The position numbers were made by a program, and so were the translations under genes. Of a stretch of 64,000 nucleotides of DNA, positions 12,101 to 23,398 are shown one piece after another. The notes below the pieces were generated by a model, which saw only the letters and a list, made by a program, of their open reading frames with translations, was not told the DNA's origin and did no database searches. The first letter of the stretch is position 1. The number at the start of each line of letters is the position of its first letter. This stretch comes from Tetrapyrgos nigripes (taxonomy: Eukaryota; Basidiomycota; Agaricomycetes; Agaricales; Campanellaceae). The stretch is taken from NCBI GenBank assembly GCA_013368315.1, contig JAACJM010000207.1, positions 85,416 through 149,415 on the forward strand, in the 5' to 3' direction.

Positions 12101-12840
12101 TTGTACATGTTTCTCCGATTTCAAGCTAGAGTTGCATTCATTGTACTTGTGCCGAGATGCGGTCCCGATGAATATACATACATGGTAACATGTACGCGTG
12201 TATGCTTAACGTCGAAGATTAAAAAAAGATTGGGAATGGCCACTGATGGCCACGGAAAGGCTCAGGGGAATACGTTGACATTGCAGAGTGCCCATCTCAA
12301 TGACGTCACCGTCTGCTTGAGACTCTGTCGCAGATTACGAGGTCGAATGAAATGAGGATGAGTTCTTTACACCCTCTTTCTGCGTGTGGCTATGTGCAAA
12401 TGCTCCCGACTTCACCCGTCCGTTCCTTTCCGTGCGGCCTTTTTGCTAACAGTTGATCGGCCTTTCCTTTTCGTTTTGTTTCCGAACACTAGCATCTATA
12501 GCGCGTCATAGCGTCCGATTTCTTTCCCTTCTCTTTGCACGGTTATAGTCCTTTGCATCAAGATTCAAGTACAAAAGAAGTTCAATAAAATAATGTGTAC
12601 ACTAAAAGCTTGGACTGCGATGGCCTCGTATTCGCCACGCTTCAGCGCTGGCCCACAACCACGAGGCACCCTTTTAGTGAAGGAATGGATCGATAGGTAC
12701 CTAACAAGCCTGTCCACCGCTAGTCATTGAAGGGTGAAAGTGTTGACAGGGGAAATGTCGGAGGCTCAGCGTCCGGCATAGGATCAGATAGTATAAGAGA
12801 AGTATCGCCAGACGACTCCAATATCCTCACCTCATCCTCA
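9190..12840. other. 3.6 kb with no recognised gene
   Basis: Several open frames exist (for example minus 10388-10107, 93 codons; plus 10296-10643; plus 10791-11201), but none shows domains, convincing splice structure or family resemblance. The plus strand at about 10660-10790 encodes a Thr/Ser-rich low-complexity run. A fragment of dispersed repeat C lies at about 12330-12425. An unrecognised gene cannot be excluded. Confidence 0.35.
12330..12425 (+). repeat. Fragment of dispersed repeat C
   Basis: GATTACGAGG, GAATGAAATGAGG and GTGGCTATGT occur in the same order as in the longer copies at 21607-21925 (same strand) and 63372-63537 (opposite strand). Only the outer end is kept here. Confidence 0.7.
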
Positions 12841-12950
12841 TACATTCTCTCTCCCAGCCTTCGCTTTCCAGTGTATCTCTAGTGTGTAAGCATTATCAAC
12901 AACAAATTTCGAATTTTTGATTGATATTTCACGTTTAGAACCATACCTTT

Positions 12951-14703
12951 CGACAAGACTTGCATCAATCTTCGTCTATCCGAAAAGCGTGACCATCTTA
13001 TCATCGACTGTCACCTTGGGCGGCAATGCATATTTGGAAAGATCTTTTGGGCAAACATAAATGACGAATTTATGCTCGGCACCGGAGCTACTCCATATGG
13101 CTGTTTGGCCTCAAATCAGTCCCATATGGAGTAGACCCGGGTGAGCAAAAATGGCACTGAAAAATCCGAAATTTAAGTTTGCACAGAGATCTTTGGAAAT
13201 ATGCAACGCCGCCCAAGGTGTGTAAGACCCAGAATGGTGACAAAGTGGAACTTCATATCTTGAGCCTTGACACTTTACTGGGGAACGACAACGGCAGATT
13301 CAAATGGAGAGGCCATTCTTTCACCTCAACTGCTAGGCATATCTCATTGGACGATTCCATCCTCAAGGCTGAACTGGAGCAACTTTCAGGCAAATGAGTC
13401 GCTGACAAGTTCGACCTCAGCCCTCATATCAAAAATAATAACGGCAAACTTGTGCCCATCGATGCTACTACCCTCAAAGCTGCAAATCCTACTCCTCCTC
13501 CTACTCCGTGAGTCAGCATAAATATTCACTTGTTTATTTTTCGTGTTCAATGATAGCTTGTACCGCTATCTATCAGCTCCATCATAGATCCGCCTCCTGC
13601 ATACCCCAAGGAGAGCCTGACTAAGTTCTCGGCATACAGAACGTACTGTTCATCCAAATTGTGAGTACTCCTTGCCACTGAATATCCTAGTGGATTTTTT
13701 GACTTTTATCCTATTATAATTAAGTAAATCCCAAGAATCCCAATCAGCTTCCTACTTTATGTATTCCGTGGCTTCTGACAAGTTGCGCTTGGTGGGGTCA
13801 AACCTCCACGCACAGTGTCTCAAGTTGAATGAGAGCTACGCTGCGCAGACGTTGGACCTTGCCAAGTACATTGGTGTCGTCAATGGCCATCTCGCTTGGG
13901 GTTGCAGGGACTTCCATTCGGCTTGCCGAAGCGTCAAACTGGAAGGATACGTCCTCCATGCGGAGTGTCATGACGAGAAAAAGGTTGTGATCAAATTCTC
14001 ATTGGATCTCAGTCGCTATCTGCACTCGTACGATGGCGTTCTGAGTGTGAAGGTCGCCGTGGATAGTTCGGAACTTTCCAAATTGTTCAGCGAAGCGAGA
14101 TGGATGAAGTTTAGAGTCGTTACCGAGCCTGATTCGTCCGTCGTCGTTGGCGGTTCAGCGTTCAAATCGGTTTTCAAGAGTCTCGCTGAGACGACCTCCG
14201 CGTATGTCCACACGGAGATGACACAGTATCTAGCAGACACAATCGGACAGGATATCAAGAGTCTCTTGATCGAAAAAGTCCGAGCAGAGATGACTCGGAC
14301 TGTTACGAGCTCGATGACCACGGCGCTTCAGAAACAACTTTCGGAGAAGATCGAGGTGGCTTTTGCAGCAACCAAGAAGAGCGTTATCGAATCGTGCAAC
14401 GAGATGATCAATGTTGGGGTGAATAAGGTCACCACGCAATGTACGGAGTCTGTCGTTCTTTCGGTGGGCGAACATGTGGCTACTCAGTGTAATCTCGCTA
14501 TCGCTAGTGCCACGCAGGAGGCGACTTCCACTGCTATCGCACATTTCCGGGAGAATGTGGAGATTTTGATGAGCAACAGATGGTGGTGGCTAGTACACGT
14601 CGTGCGCGCACAGAGGCAGCTTTATTGGCGGTTTATAAAGAGTTGGAGCTGGAGGAGTCTGGGATTGATTGCTAAAGTCGGAATGGTATATCACAAGATT
14701 TAA
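12951..14703 (+). pseudogene. CVNH (cyanovirin-N homology) gene with helical C-terminal region, probably broken
   Basis: CVNH domains are small carbohydrate-binding folds made of two sequence repeats. A first unit (about 13165-13507) reads CKTQNGDKVELHIL, LGNDNGRFKWRGHSF, HISLDDSILKAEL, FDLSPHIKNNNGKLVP. An upstream half-repeat (FDKTCINLRLSEKRDHLIID) lies at about 12955-13015. A Pro-rich linker and a middle exon (13577-13660) lead to a second CVNH unit from about 13725: DKLRLVGSNLHAQC, LDLAKYIGVVNGHLAWG, RSVKLEGYVLHAEC, FSLDLSRYLHSYDGVLSV. Then come about 150 residues of Ala/Thr/Glu-rich predicted helix. Damage: TGA at 13396-13398 inside the first unit, a frame that only joins with an AAG acceptor at 13722-13724, and a one-base shift near 14575 after which EQQMVVASTRRA..KELELEESGIDC continues to TAA at 14673-14675. 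Confidence 0.75.
13088..13134. repeat. 13-bp perfect inverted repeat
   Basis: CTACTCCATATGG (13088-13100) and CCATATGGAGTAG (13122-13134) are separated by 21 bases, within the 5' part of the CVNH gene where the reading frame breaks down. It may mark a small insertion. Confidence 0.85.
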
Positions 14704-15086
14704 TTGTATCTCTCTTACCATAGGTTCATGTTAGTTTTGTATATACAGTAGTCTAGTACAGTGTAATAGTGGGGTAATTAGTGTAATTACATTGGGTTTA
14801 TCCGGCAATACTGAGTTCTTCCCAAAGTTATTGCATTCCATCTGCATCGTTGAGCCATATGAAATGACACTTGGTTCTTTGCTCGGTTCAACTACCTGGA
14901 ACCTAATCACATCAAGTATACTTTCACTGTGCAATCCAGCTCGAGTCATTGAGGAATTTATTGGAGGAAGTCAAGTAGTTTGATTCCTTCAAAAGGACAT
15001 GTCAGATAGACTATGCCATATTCCTAGAAATAAGACTCACAGTAGCTTTAAGAACGTCTTGTTTCTCGAACTCAGTTTTGTATCCC
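14704..15086. other. Intergenic, nothing recognised
   Basis: Sequence between the CVNH gene and the next minus-strand fragment. Only short frames without family resemblance. Confidence 0.4.
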
Positions 15087-15480
15087 TCAGCGAGAAAGCA
15101 GATAGATTTGCCGTGTTACCAGGAAGGAATCATCTGGTAGATATCTTGTATGCGGCTTTTGGAGAAGTTGTAACATGGCTGAAGTTGGGAAGTGCGCGAA
15201 GTCATCCAGACATACTCGTAAAGCGGCCTGCATCTCTCTCAACATAGACCCCATATCATTTTCATGATTTCCATCAGCAGTTCGACTTGCAATCTCCAAT
15301 TGCTGCATCTGCTCCTCAAGATCATCTCTCTCCTGACGCAATTGCTGTCTCTCTGCATTTGAAGCAGAAAGAATAAGAACCCCCTTTTGGTTAGTGCTTC
15401 GGTGTTCTTGTTCTCTAGATTGCGTGAGTTGGGCTGTACTGATGGTTGAGCCTTTGACCTGGTACCTGGGATAGAAGTAG
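15087..15480 (-). pseudogene. Coiled-coil tail fragment of a membrane-protein family
   Basis: Following an acceptor-like CTATCCCAG at about 15471-15479, a minus-strand frame reads VKGSTISTAQLTQSREQEH, LILSASNAERQQLRQERDD, LEEQMQQLEIA and MLREMQAALR. This Ser/Thr-rich segment followed by an ERxxLRxERDxLEEQMxxLE coiled coil is the cytoplasmic tail seen in many agaricomycete single-pass membrane proteins. The extracellular and membrane parts are not present upstream, because the seven-helix gene ends at 15598. I read it as a truncated duplicate or relic. Confidence 0.5.
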
Positions 15481-15597
15481 AATGATTAATGGTGATAGTA
15501 AACAGTATTTAAAGGACGAATTCGGACAGATCAGTCGCTGAAGAAGAAATCTAATACTCAACGGATACAAGTATATGTAGGTGAAGTTTACTATCTC

Positions 15598-17073
15598 CTA
15601 AGTATCTGGTCGTTCTTCTTCACCATCTCTCTCTGCCTTTGAGTTCCTCAAATGCATATGTACAGACTCAACCATATCATTTTGGAACCCAGGAGACGCT
15701 ATGCTTCGAACATGGAACCTTATCGATTCTAGATCATGATTCGTTGAATGTTCCGGGCGAGACACCACCCGGCCTGGAATAGTCGACGCAAAAACAGTTT
15801 TGTCAAGGGACTGCTCTTGATTGACGAGTAGCAGTACAATAATCGGGTAGAGTCCCTGTCAATGTAAAGAAAGCTTTATCCAAAATTCTTGTCGAAAGCA
15901 GCCTATAGGATCAACAGTAACTTACAGCCAACTGGATGTTTACGGGCGTGTAATAGTCTCCTACAGTCCCGGAGGGAAATCTGATGAGGGATCCTGCCAG
16001 TGCCGTTACCTGAATTCAGGAAGTAGTAAGTAAGTTTGCTTATCATCATCAGGGAATTCTATACTTACGCCCGAAATGCAGTACAATACTCCAGTTTCAA
16101 TCAGAAGGAGAAGCAGTTTACCAACTTTAGTCCTTCTTTCAATCGCACTATTCAAGTCGCCCTTGATTGTGCATCGATAGCGCCTGGAATATTCTGCTGA
16201 ATATTTTCTCAACAAACATGAAGAATAGCATACCAGGCTTTTCTGACTATGATCACAGTAGATGCCATATTTGTCATAAGGGATAAAGAAAGATTGGTAA
16301 TTTGAAAGACATCTATGGCTCGATTGAAATGAAGTGTGGTGAGAGTGTCCAAGGTGACTGTATAAAGAGCAGTCCTAATTGCTATTGTCCCAAAGGTCGT
16401 CACTGCAGAGTTTGAGTATAAGTCATGTATCGGCCTAAAGAAAATATTAAGAACTTGGAAATACTTACAGGAAGTGCAGCATAGGAGGAAAATTGGAATA
16501 AAGAGCGTCCTTCTACTCTCTTCATAGCACAACACCCATGCACGCCAAACAACCACTCCATCGGTGAGAAAATACTAAGAGTGAGGTTTGCTAGTAAGAA
16601 TAGCCAATGGCACCGGTTGCATTGGCTTACTTACGTTGATCAATCCGAGGGCACTGAAAAGGGAGGCGTACTGGCGAAAACCAAGATTTCCATCCACTAG
16701 CCCTGCTTTGATGGTCTTGATTATGTCCAAAATTGTTATTCCCCAGTGTACTGAGCTCAGGATGAACATGAAAATTGTCATGCCGAAAAGGAATCTACGT
16801 TGCCATGTTTTCAAGCCCTTCTTCCTGTTTGTAGAATTATCATCTTCAACTGAAGAGACAGGATACACAGGAGGAGGAATATACTCACACCATTATATAT
16901 GAAGACAGTGTAAAGAGACATGAGTATAGCCCTGCCGGTTTTGATTAGACTAGAGCTTCGAGAAAGTAAATGCAACACTAACCGTATACCCAACTCTGAC
17001 AAATGATCCCTATGACACGATTGAGCAAATGCATATTGAGGTAGTAATCTTGGAGTGAACTTGAAGTGGACAT
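15598..17073 (-). CDS. Seven-helix integral membrane protein
   Basis: Eight exons join in phase to 351 residues: 17073-16983, 16931-16889, 16824-16635, 16574-16469, 16402-16234, 16183-16069, 16009-15926 and 15855-15598, with introns of 51, 64, 60, 66, 50, 59 and 70 bp. The product carries the motif series of a large agaricomycete membrane family: FLFGMTIFMFILSSVHWGI, LTDGVVVWRAWVLC, RAIDVFQITNLSLSLMTN, VIIVRKAW, KLLLLLIETGVLYCISG, DYYTPVNIQLAGLYPIIVLL, then a polar tail. Seven hydrophobic segments are visible. The role is unknown; such proteins are often compared with receptor-like or transporter-like 7TM proteins. No frame break was found and the start ATG is followed by a short polar leader. 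Confidence 0.85.
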
Positions 17074-17192
17074 GATAACATTTAGGCTTCAGGCTTGTGA
17101 CGCTGGTTTAAATAATGTGCACGGCAGTTGTACGGAGGCATGTTTTGCATCATTTGATACATGGTTATATTGCTGATACTTGATCATTACTT

Positions 17193-17812
17193 GATATTTA
17201 GCTATGGCATTGAATTACAGAGTATAAGGTATCTGCCCAGTCCATCTATTGTTCATCTTTATGATACGTTTATCCATTGCTCATCCCAATACTTGTACTT
17301 ACAACTTCCAAGATACTTAGCTACAGCATTTTACGGGGTATAAGGTATCCGCCCAACCATCTATTGTTCGTCTTTATGATACGTACGTTTATCCGTTGCT
17401 CATCACAACACTGATACTTACGGCTTCCAAGATACTTAGCTACAGCATTCAATTACAGAGTATAAGGTATCCGTCCAGTCCATCTATTGTTCATCTTTAT
17501 GATACGTTTATCCATTTCTCATCCCAATACTGGTACTCACAACTTCCAAGATACTTAGCTATGGCATTTTACGGAGTATAAGGTATCCGCCCAATCATCT
17601 ATTGTTCATCTTTATGATGCGTACGTTTATCCGTTGCTCATCCCAATACTGATACTTACAGCTTCCGAGATACTTAGCTACAGCATTCAATTACAGAGTA
17701 TAAGGTATCCGCCCAGTCCATCTATTGTTCATCTTTATGATACGTACGCAGCATTCAATTACAGAGTATAAGGTATCCGCCTACTGATACTTACAGCTTC
17801 CAAGATACTGAT
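17193..17812. repeat. 119-bp tandem array with alternating A/B units
   Basis: Units start at 17193, 17312, 17431 and 17550, each exactly 119 bp, with a fifth from 17669 that breaks off near 17749 and a partial copy to about 17812. Units 1, 3 and 5 share GCATTNAATTACAGAGTATA and GATACGTTTATCCAT-type wording (A). Units 2 and 4 share GCATTTTACGG and the extra GTAC in GATNCGTACGTTTATCC (B). The A-B-A-B-A order implies a 238-bp higher-order unit. It lies just upstream of the seven-helix gene. Confidence 0.9.
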
Positions 17813-18107
17813 ATGATACTGATATATCATTCACTGTTCATCTATCTAGAACTGTACTCAATTGTTGACCATATGTTACAAGTGGTGCTGGGCACTCGCG
17901 GATCAGTTTCTGTGACGCTGACTAAGCGCCACGCGAGCATATTCCTGGCACCCCACGTCGAAATTGTCGTCTCGCCTCTTTCCACTCGACGTCTTGTACT
18001 ATTTGCCTCGTATTGTATTTCAATTATCTACCAAGACTTGTATGTACTAGGTACTATGTAAATTTTGATTTAAAATGTCCAATTAAATAATTTTACTCCC
18101 ACTCTAT

Positions 18108-18422
18108 TCATCCCCATCCATTTTCAGCTTTCTCAAGCAGCTGCTTCATCTCGTTTAGCCTTCTCTGCAGCCTCTCCCTGTCCTCCTCCAACTGTGTGTT
18201 CGCTTTTTTGAGGTGAAGGTTTGTCTTGAGGAGTTGTTTTTTCGTTGCTTTGGTGGGGGTCATTTCGTCATAGTTTTCCTTTTCTGAGGCCGACCATCGA
18301 TTTTTACGCGCCTTTGCTAGCTGATCGTCTTGATTGGGAGTCAAAAAAGGTTTTCTACCGCGTACCATGACAGGAGAGGGGGTGGAGACGCGAAAAGAGC
18401 GCGACAGGAGCGACGCGTACAA
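18108..18422 (-). CDS. Small basic coiled-coil protein, unknown
   Basis: An uninterrupted 104-codon frame begins MYASLLSRSFRV and contains a basic segment (MVRGRKPFLT, KARKNRWSASEKE) followed by a heptad-like coiled coil (LLKTNLHLKKANTQLEED, RLQRRLNEMKQLLEK). The layout of basic patch plus leucine heptads recalls DNA-binding leucine-zipper proteins, but spacing does not clearly match bZIP. It could be a transposon-derived fragment. I do not recognise it. Confidence 0.4.
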   Translation of the reverse strand: MYASLLSRSFRVSTPSPVMVRGRKPFLTPNQDDQLAKARKNRWSASEKENYDEMTPTKATKKQLLKTNLHLKKANTQLEEDRERLQRRLNEMKQLLEKAENGWG

Positions 18423-18840
18423 GGATGATTGCTGCTTACATAACGCGTTTGGCGCGTTTCGGCCTCGAAATCACTTTTTGGATTTGACCTCCTGTTTCAA
18501 ACAAACTATTGACCAATTTTTTTGCGCAGACATACTTTTTTTGTCGTTATCTTCATTTGCTCCAGAGGAATTGTTCGGATTTGAAGCTTTAAGTACTAAA
18601 CCGCGTGTAAAAAAAGTCATAATCCACATAAGTCCAGATTTTCTTACAATTTAAAAAATTCCTCTGATCAAAATGAAGATTAAGTAGTATACATTGGATT
18701 ACAACGCGCACTTTTGAGGTGTGAGTAGTAGGTGGTCTAAACAATTCGGGAGCGCAACAGCCCTCGGATTTACAGTAGTGGAAGGTTTTGGTCAACATGT
18801 ACAAACATTGCGCTCGGCTTACCGCAATTGCCCAGCACCA

Positions 18841-19060
18841 TTACAAGGCCTTTAGGCTGAGTTAACTTAGGTCAAGACCCCGTGACTTTTTTAATTGAGT
18901 TGCAAATTTTACCACAGCTTCAAACTCCCACCCCTTTTCGTTGCCGCTCAAATTAAGCCGGTTTCTGCCCTTCCTGACAACCGAAATGTCTAGACTCAGT
19001 CTGGACCGGGTCCAACCACGATGTCATGACGTCGTTCACAGCTTCCTTGGACCAACGCGT
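18841..19060 (+). repeat. Dispersed repeat A, diverged copy
   Basis: TTACAAGGCCTTTAGGCTGA, GTTAACTTAGGTC, TCAAACTCCCACCCCTTTTC and ATGTCTAGACTCAGTCTGGA parallel the other copies at 32430-33305, 33738-36650 and 46263-46575. Confidence 0.75.
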
Positions 19061-19853
19061 AACCAAGGCAGCGAGCTGGTTGAAGAGCTCCTTGTCCAAA
19101 TTGATGGTGTGGTCATTGCGAATGCCTATGAATTATCAGAGGGGACGGAGTGCAATTGATGTGGCACGCGTTAATATACTGTGGCTGTAGTAAACCGTGT
19201 GAATACGCACTAGAGATTTCCCCTAAACGGTTGTCGACGCGACAAAGAGCTGAGAGCGATAAACAAGTAGAGTGATCCTGCACTTGCGCAAGTGAGGTAT
19301 TGCTGTATTCTTGTCGGATCTGAGTCCGGTCAGATTAAGAGTACCAGCAAGAGAATTCTGATTTTCTACATACTTTTACAGGCCTTTTATACTACTCTGA
19401 GCCTATCTATCTTGGTAAGCTATTCTCGATCACTCTGTAAGCTACGATAGCAGATAGTACAGCAATCTATCATAAAAGTGACTGTCTATGATACAGTCAG
19501 ACTTGTCTCTGCTATCCGAGAGGATTGATAAGTACAACTAGTTACTTTGTAAGATAAGTATGAGTCAAAAGACTTCGGAAGATGAGTGAAGTAGTAAGGA
19601 AGTATTTTCCTAAATCAAATCCCAATTCTCGACGATAAGCTGGTCCTTTGCCGAGTGCTGATGGTGTGAAGCTATAGGCCTTCGGGAATAACAAGTACAA
19701 CCTGAGGTTGGTACGTATAGCCACAACAGGTTGCTGGACTTGCGGTGTTGGGTGTTTGCTACCTGGGACTGGGTATTCTTGGGCCGTCAAGGATACTAGT
19801 GTGCTCATTTCCTTGTGGATGTGGATTGTCTTTCCTCTCTAGTCTTTAATTTC
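19061..19853. other. No recognised gene
   Basis: A minus-strand frame at 19808-19542 (MSTLVSLTAQEYPVPGSK) has an N-terminus reminiscent of a retroelement gag start, but nothing around it supports a retrotransposon. No other signal was seen. Confidence 0.3.
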
Positions 19854-21207
19854 AGGCACCTGGTTTTTCAAGTTCACAGTCAAGCCACTCAAGCCACAGT
19901 GAGCTTGAGTGAGCATACCCAACTTCACTACACTTCATTTCATAACAAATATTTGCATAATTGGCTTGCTTGACTTCCATTTTGGGTGTGGCTGTACTTA
20001 TCCCACCAACTTCACTACACTTCATTTCATAACAAGATACTTGCATTAAATGGCTTGCTTGACTTCCATTTTGAGTGTGGCTGTGCTTACTTCACTACAC
20101 TTCATTTCATAACAAGATACTTGCATTAAATGGCTTGCTTGACTCCCATTTTGGGTGTGGCTGTGCTTATCTCAGCCTACCCAACTTTACTATACTTCAT
20201 TTCATAACAAGATACTTGCATTAAATGGCTCACTTATTTCTGAAAGGTGTATAAGCAACACTTATCCTCTATTGAGTTCTTGAGTGAGTGTGAGTTTGAG
20301 TGAGCTTGGGTGTGAGCTTGGGTGTGAGCTTGAGTGAGATTGAGTATAGCTTTGCATCAATCTGAGAGTTAATTATGGCTTGAAGGAGTAGGCATCCCTT
20401 ACATCAGTTCATATACTTGCACTTACACTACATTCACTTACTTATGCCACAGGCACCTATGTTTAGGAGTTAGTAATCAATAATGTCAGAGCTACCATAG
20501 ATAAGAACTATCTAAGGAGATATTCAGATTCATTCCCCCAAAATACCATAGTAGGCATATCCACATCAATACTGGATGCTATAGCTTGCAGTGTCCATGG
20601 CCATCCCAAGTTTTGCCATTTTGAGACAGTATTTTGCACATAGCTCCTCAAGATTTAATAATATCACAGAAAAAACTATATTCCTAAGTCTAGGGAGTTT
20701 TAATGCAATACCCTACCAACCCACATGATTATCAGACCTGATTTGACACAATGACTAGTACCCATCCTGCTCTTTTGCTATATTTAGATGGTATTTTGGC
20801 CATATCTCCATAAACACTACAGATACTGCAAATCTACTTAAATATTTGGATTCAGTGTACCAAAATACACCTTACCCATTCAGATGATTTTTCATTGCTG
20901 CTCTGGGAATACATTTTGTGTTTTCTGGGTCAGCCATAGCCTATTTCCATTCCAAATAGGGATTTGAGGTCCTATTGACTGTACCCACCCTCCCATCAAA
21001 TTTTGGCCTGTGGGAAAACCCTGCCCAACCCCAACAGCCTCCACTCACTGGCAACAGCACTAGTAATAAAAATCTGAATTTTCGAGTATTTGGGGCCTCT
21101 TTCCAGAAAAGGAAGTGCCCACCCCACCAAAATGCACCCAAAAGCCTGCCCACAGACAGCACAAAGGCTTGAATGTGAGCTTGAGTGAGCTTGAAAAACT
21201 GGTGGCC
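19854..21207. mobile_element. Inverted-repeat DNA element, 1.35 kb, non-coding
   Basis: The left end reads AGGCACCTGGTTTTTCAAG and the reverse complement of the right end reads GGGCCACCAGTTTTTCAAG; both continue into repeated TCAAGC/GCTTGAGTGAGC motifs. The flanks carry CTTTAATTTC (19844-19853) and CTTTGATTTC (21208-21217), a candidate 8-10 bp target duplication with one mismatch, suggesting hAT. No transposase frame was found inside. Confidence 0.6.
19920..20235. repeat. Tandem repeat of about 82-90 bp inside the element
   Basis: Four copies of a unit containing CTTCACTACACTTCATTTCA, AACAAGATACTTGCATTAAA and CCATTTTGGGTGTGGCTGTG follow one another, differing in length by small indels; the fourth is truncated. 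Confidence 0.8.
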
Positions 21208-21606
21208 CTTTGATTTCGATTCTCGTTCATGATGATGTGGCAAAGCATCTGTTTCTCCATCTGTAGACTGTGTGGAGAGAGGTGGGCAAGGCTCGCTACT
21301 GTACTGGGAGTGGATAGACGTTGGGCGTTGAATACTGAATTGGTTTTACACTCAAGCCTCTTTTTCTTTCTCTCCGACATTGTGACGACAGCAACCATGA
21401 GTTGTCATTAGGAACGGGTTATAGACTGGCTCTATTTCATGTACGTTCTTGTAATGCACATAGCTAGCCTAGTGATCTGAATACAATATATTTCTGTCAG
21501 AATCATGAACTTGTAAAAGCCTAGGCCATTGCACAAAGACAGCATCAGAACTTGGTTTTTTCCTTGGGTTATTCCTTACATTGTTTTGACTTTTTTTTCT
21601 GGTCTT
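21208..21606. other. No recognised gene
   Basis: Spacer between the inverted-repeat element and repeat C. Only short frames. Confidence 0.4.
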
Positions 21607-21925
21607 ACGCGTTCCCCAGATTACGAGGCTGAATGAAATGAGGCTGAGTTTATTACACTTGATTTCTGCTTGTGGCTATGTTTAAATGGTCCCATCTATC
21701 TGTCTGTTAAATGGGTTTGGACCAGAGTTATTCATGGGGCTGTGTTTCTAGCTTTGTCCTAGTGCATTTCCATGTGACCCGACGGAAAGAAATATTAGTT
21801 CCGACGCAACAGGTGGCCGCGCCTGCTGCCGGCAAATTCCGTTCGCGCCACGCGATGCACACACTCCGGTGTGTGCAAACGCAAAAACTCAAACATTTGT
21901 TGATGTAGGTGCCTGCACCTCCAGA
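21607..21925 (+). repeat. Dispersed repeat C, longest uninterrupted copy
   Basis: GATTACGAGGCTGAATGAAA, GTGGCTATGTTTAAATGG, CATGTGACCCGACGGAAAG and AATATTAGTTCCGACGCAAC match, in reverse, the two halves of a copy at 56030-56117 and 63371-63537 that is split by a 7.25-kb insertion. It supplies the empty site for that insertion. The nature of the repeat (LTR-like or DNA element) is unclear. Confidence 0.75.
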
Positions 21926-22389
21926 GACCTCCGCAAATAGCAAGCGGAGCCTCATCCAATACCCCTCTCTGACGCATCCATTTATTGTTTCATTTGTTTT
22001 TCTTATGTTTCTGATTAATTGTTTCAACACCTTTCCAAGGATTGGATGCGGCGGGTGCTGTGGTTTACAGCGGATGCCCGTCGTAGACCACTATGATCCG
22101 TTGTATACATACATTTCCTATTCTGTTCAGGACTCCTCAGTTCGACTTTTTCCCCGACTTTGCATGCACTTTTCTTCTATGATTTAGCGCTATTGCTCAC
22201 TCACAATCTCTATGGGGGCGGTTGCCCTCGGTTGGCCTATTATGTACGAAGCGAAGCTTGCGAGTATAGTGGAGGCTTCATTCTGCTCCTCTGCACACTT
22301 TTGTATATGTCATGTGACTTGGGACACCTTTTGTGTCCTCTGCTCGGCTTCTAAAGTTATTTCAGTAACCTGAGCCTTCAGTACAGGTA

Positions 22390-22760
22390 ATGTTGATATG
22401 GTCATCCTCTGAATGGTCAAGAACAAGCTGACTTTAGTAAGACAGACTAATATGGTCATCCTCTGAATGGCCAAGAATAAAACTGAGGCTTATACTTGCC
22501 GTGATTTTGACAGATTGTTTTCACATCAAAGATTATTGTGAACCTTTTAAGCTTCACATTGTCTTTAATGCACATAGGCAACAGAATTGTCCTGATCATG
22601 CCAGATGGGAAATATCTTCACCTGTTCTTTGACCACCCAAATCTCTTTTTGGTCGCACAATGTCCAAGATTATTTTGAACCTTTTAAGCTTCAGGTGTGC
22701 ATTGAAGCACGAGATGAAGAAATCTTTAATCTTTCTTTTACTTTCCACATCTCTTTTTGT
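22390..22760. repeat. Imperfect direct repeats
   Basis: ATATGGTCATCCTCTGAATG occurs twice about 57 bp apart (near 22396 and 22452), and GATTATTNTGAACCTTTTAA with TAAGCTTCA occurs twice about 130 bp apart (near 22531 and 22666). No gene is evident from 21926 to 22798. Confidence 0.7.
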
Positions 22761-22798
22761 TCATGCAATATCAATGTTTATTTGGAAGTGGATAATTA

Positions 22799-22993
22799 TT
22801 GAGATTTATCCATGAATGTTTAACCACTGATCAAGATTCAAGCACTGTAACTGGAAGAGCTAACTCAAGCCTCATGTCTCAAGTCTCAGGAAGTATGTCT
22901 TCCCAACCCTCACAACTGACTGACTTACTGAATATTGATTATTGGTCGGAGCTGAGGCAGGTGTTGAGTGAGTGGACGTTGGATGAGGAATGA
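22799..22993 (+). other. Short open frame upstream of the NLR gene
   Basis: A 64-codon frame without ATG at its first codon contains TDLLNIDYWSELRQVLSEW and ends LDEE. It may be the last exon of a lost gene. I do not recognise it and list it only because the composition looks coding. Confidence 0.2.
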
Positions 22994-23398
22994 GGTTAAA
23001 GGTGGGCTGCGTGATCGCGCCAGTGAGTGTTGGGGAGGGGAAGAGTCTTGAGGCCTAGCTTGAGGCCTTACCCTTCAGGTAACTATTAGTACTATCAGTG
23101 GGGAACGAGTCGAGTCGTGGTCGTGGTCGTCTCCGCCGTTATACATTCGCTGACAGCAAGCATATACCTAAGTACGCCATAACTCAAAATGAATGACTTT
23201 TAAAAGGAGGGGCCTCGTCATTTGACATGCGTTTATGTAAGAGGAGCCTACGAATGATGGTATCATTGATGCATCGATGCGGTTTGGGAGCACACACAAA
23301 GCAAAGTTAGTCTTTCGCGCAGCCAATCAAGACTCATTCACGTGCACTGGACACTTTTTGCACCTTTGCATTTCTTCTCATCATCGTCAACGGCTACA

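Noticed and set aside
14016..14544. Minus-strand frames opposite the CVNH gene
   Set aside because: They overlap a plus-strand frame with clear domain motifs and show none themselves.
19542..19808. Start of an LTR retrotransposon gag on the minus strand
   Set aside because: No protease, reverse transcriptase, primer-binding site or paired LTR nearby.
20941..21243. Minus-strand 100-codon frame at the right end of the inverted-repeat element
   Set aside because: It crosses the element border into the flanking sequence and has no recognisable motif.
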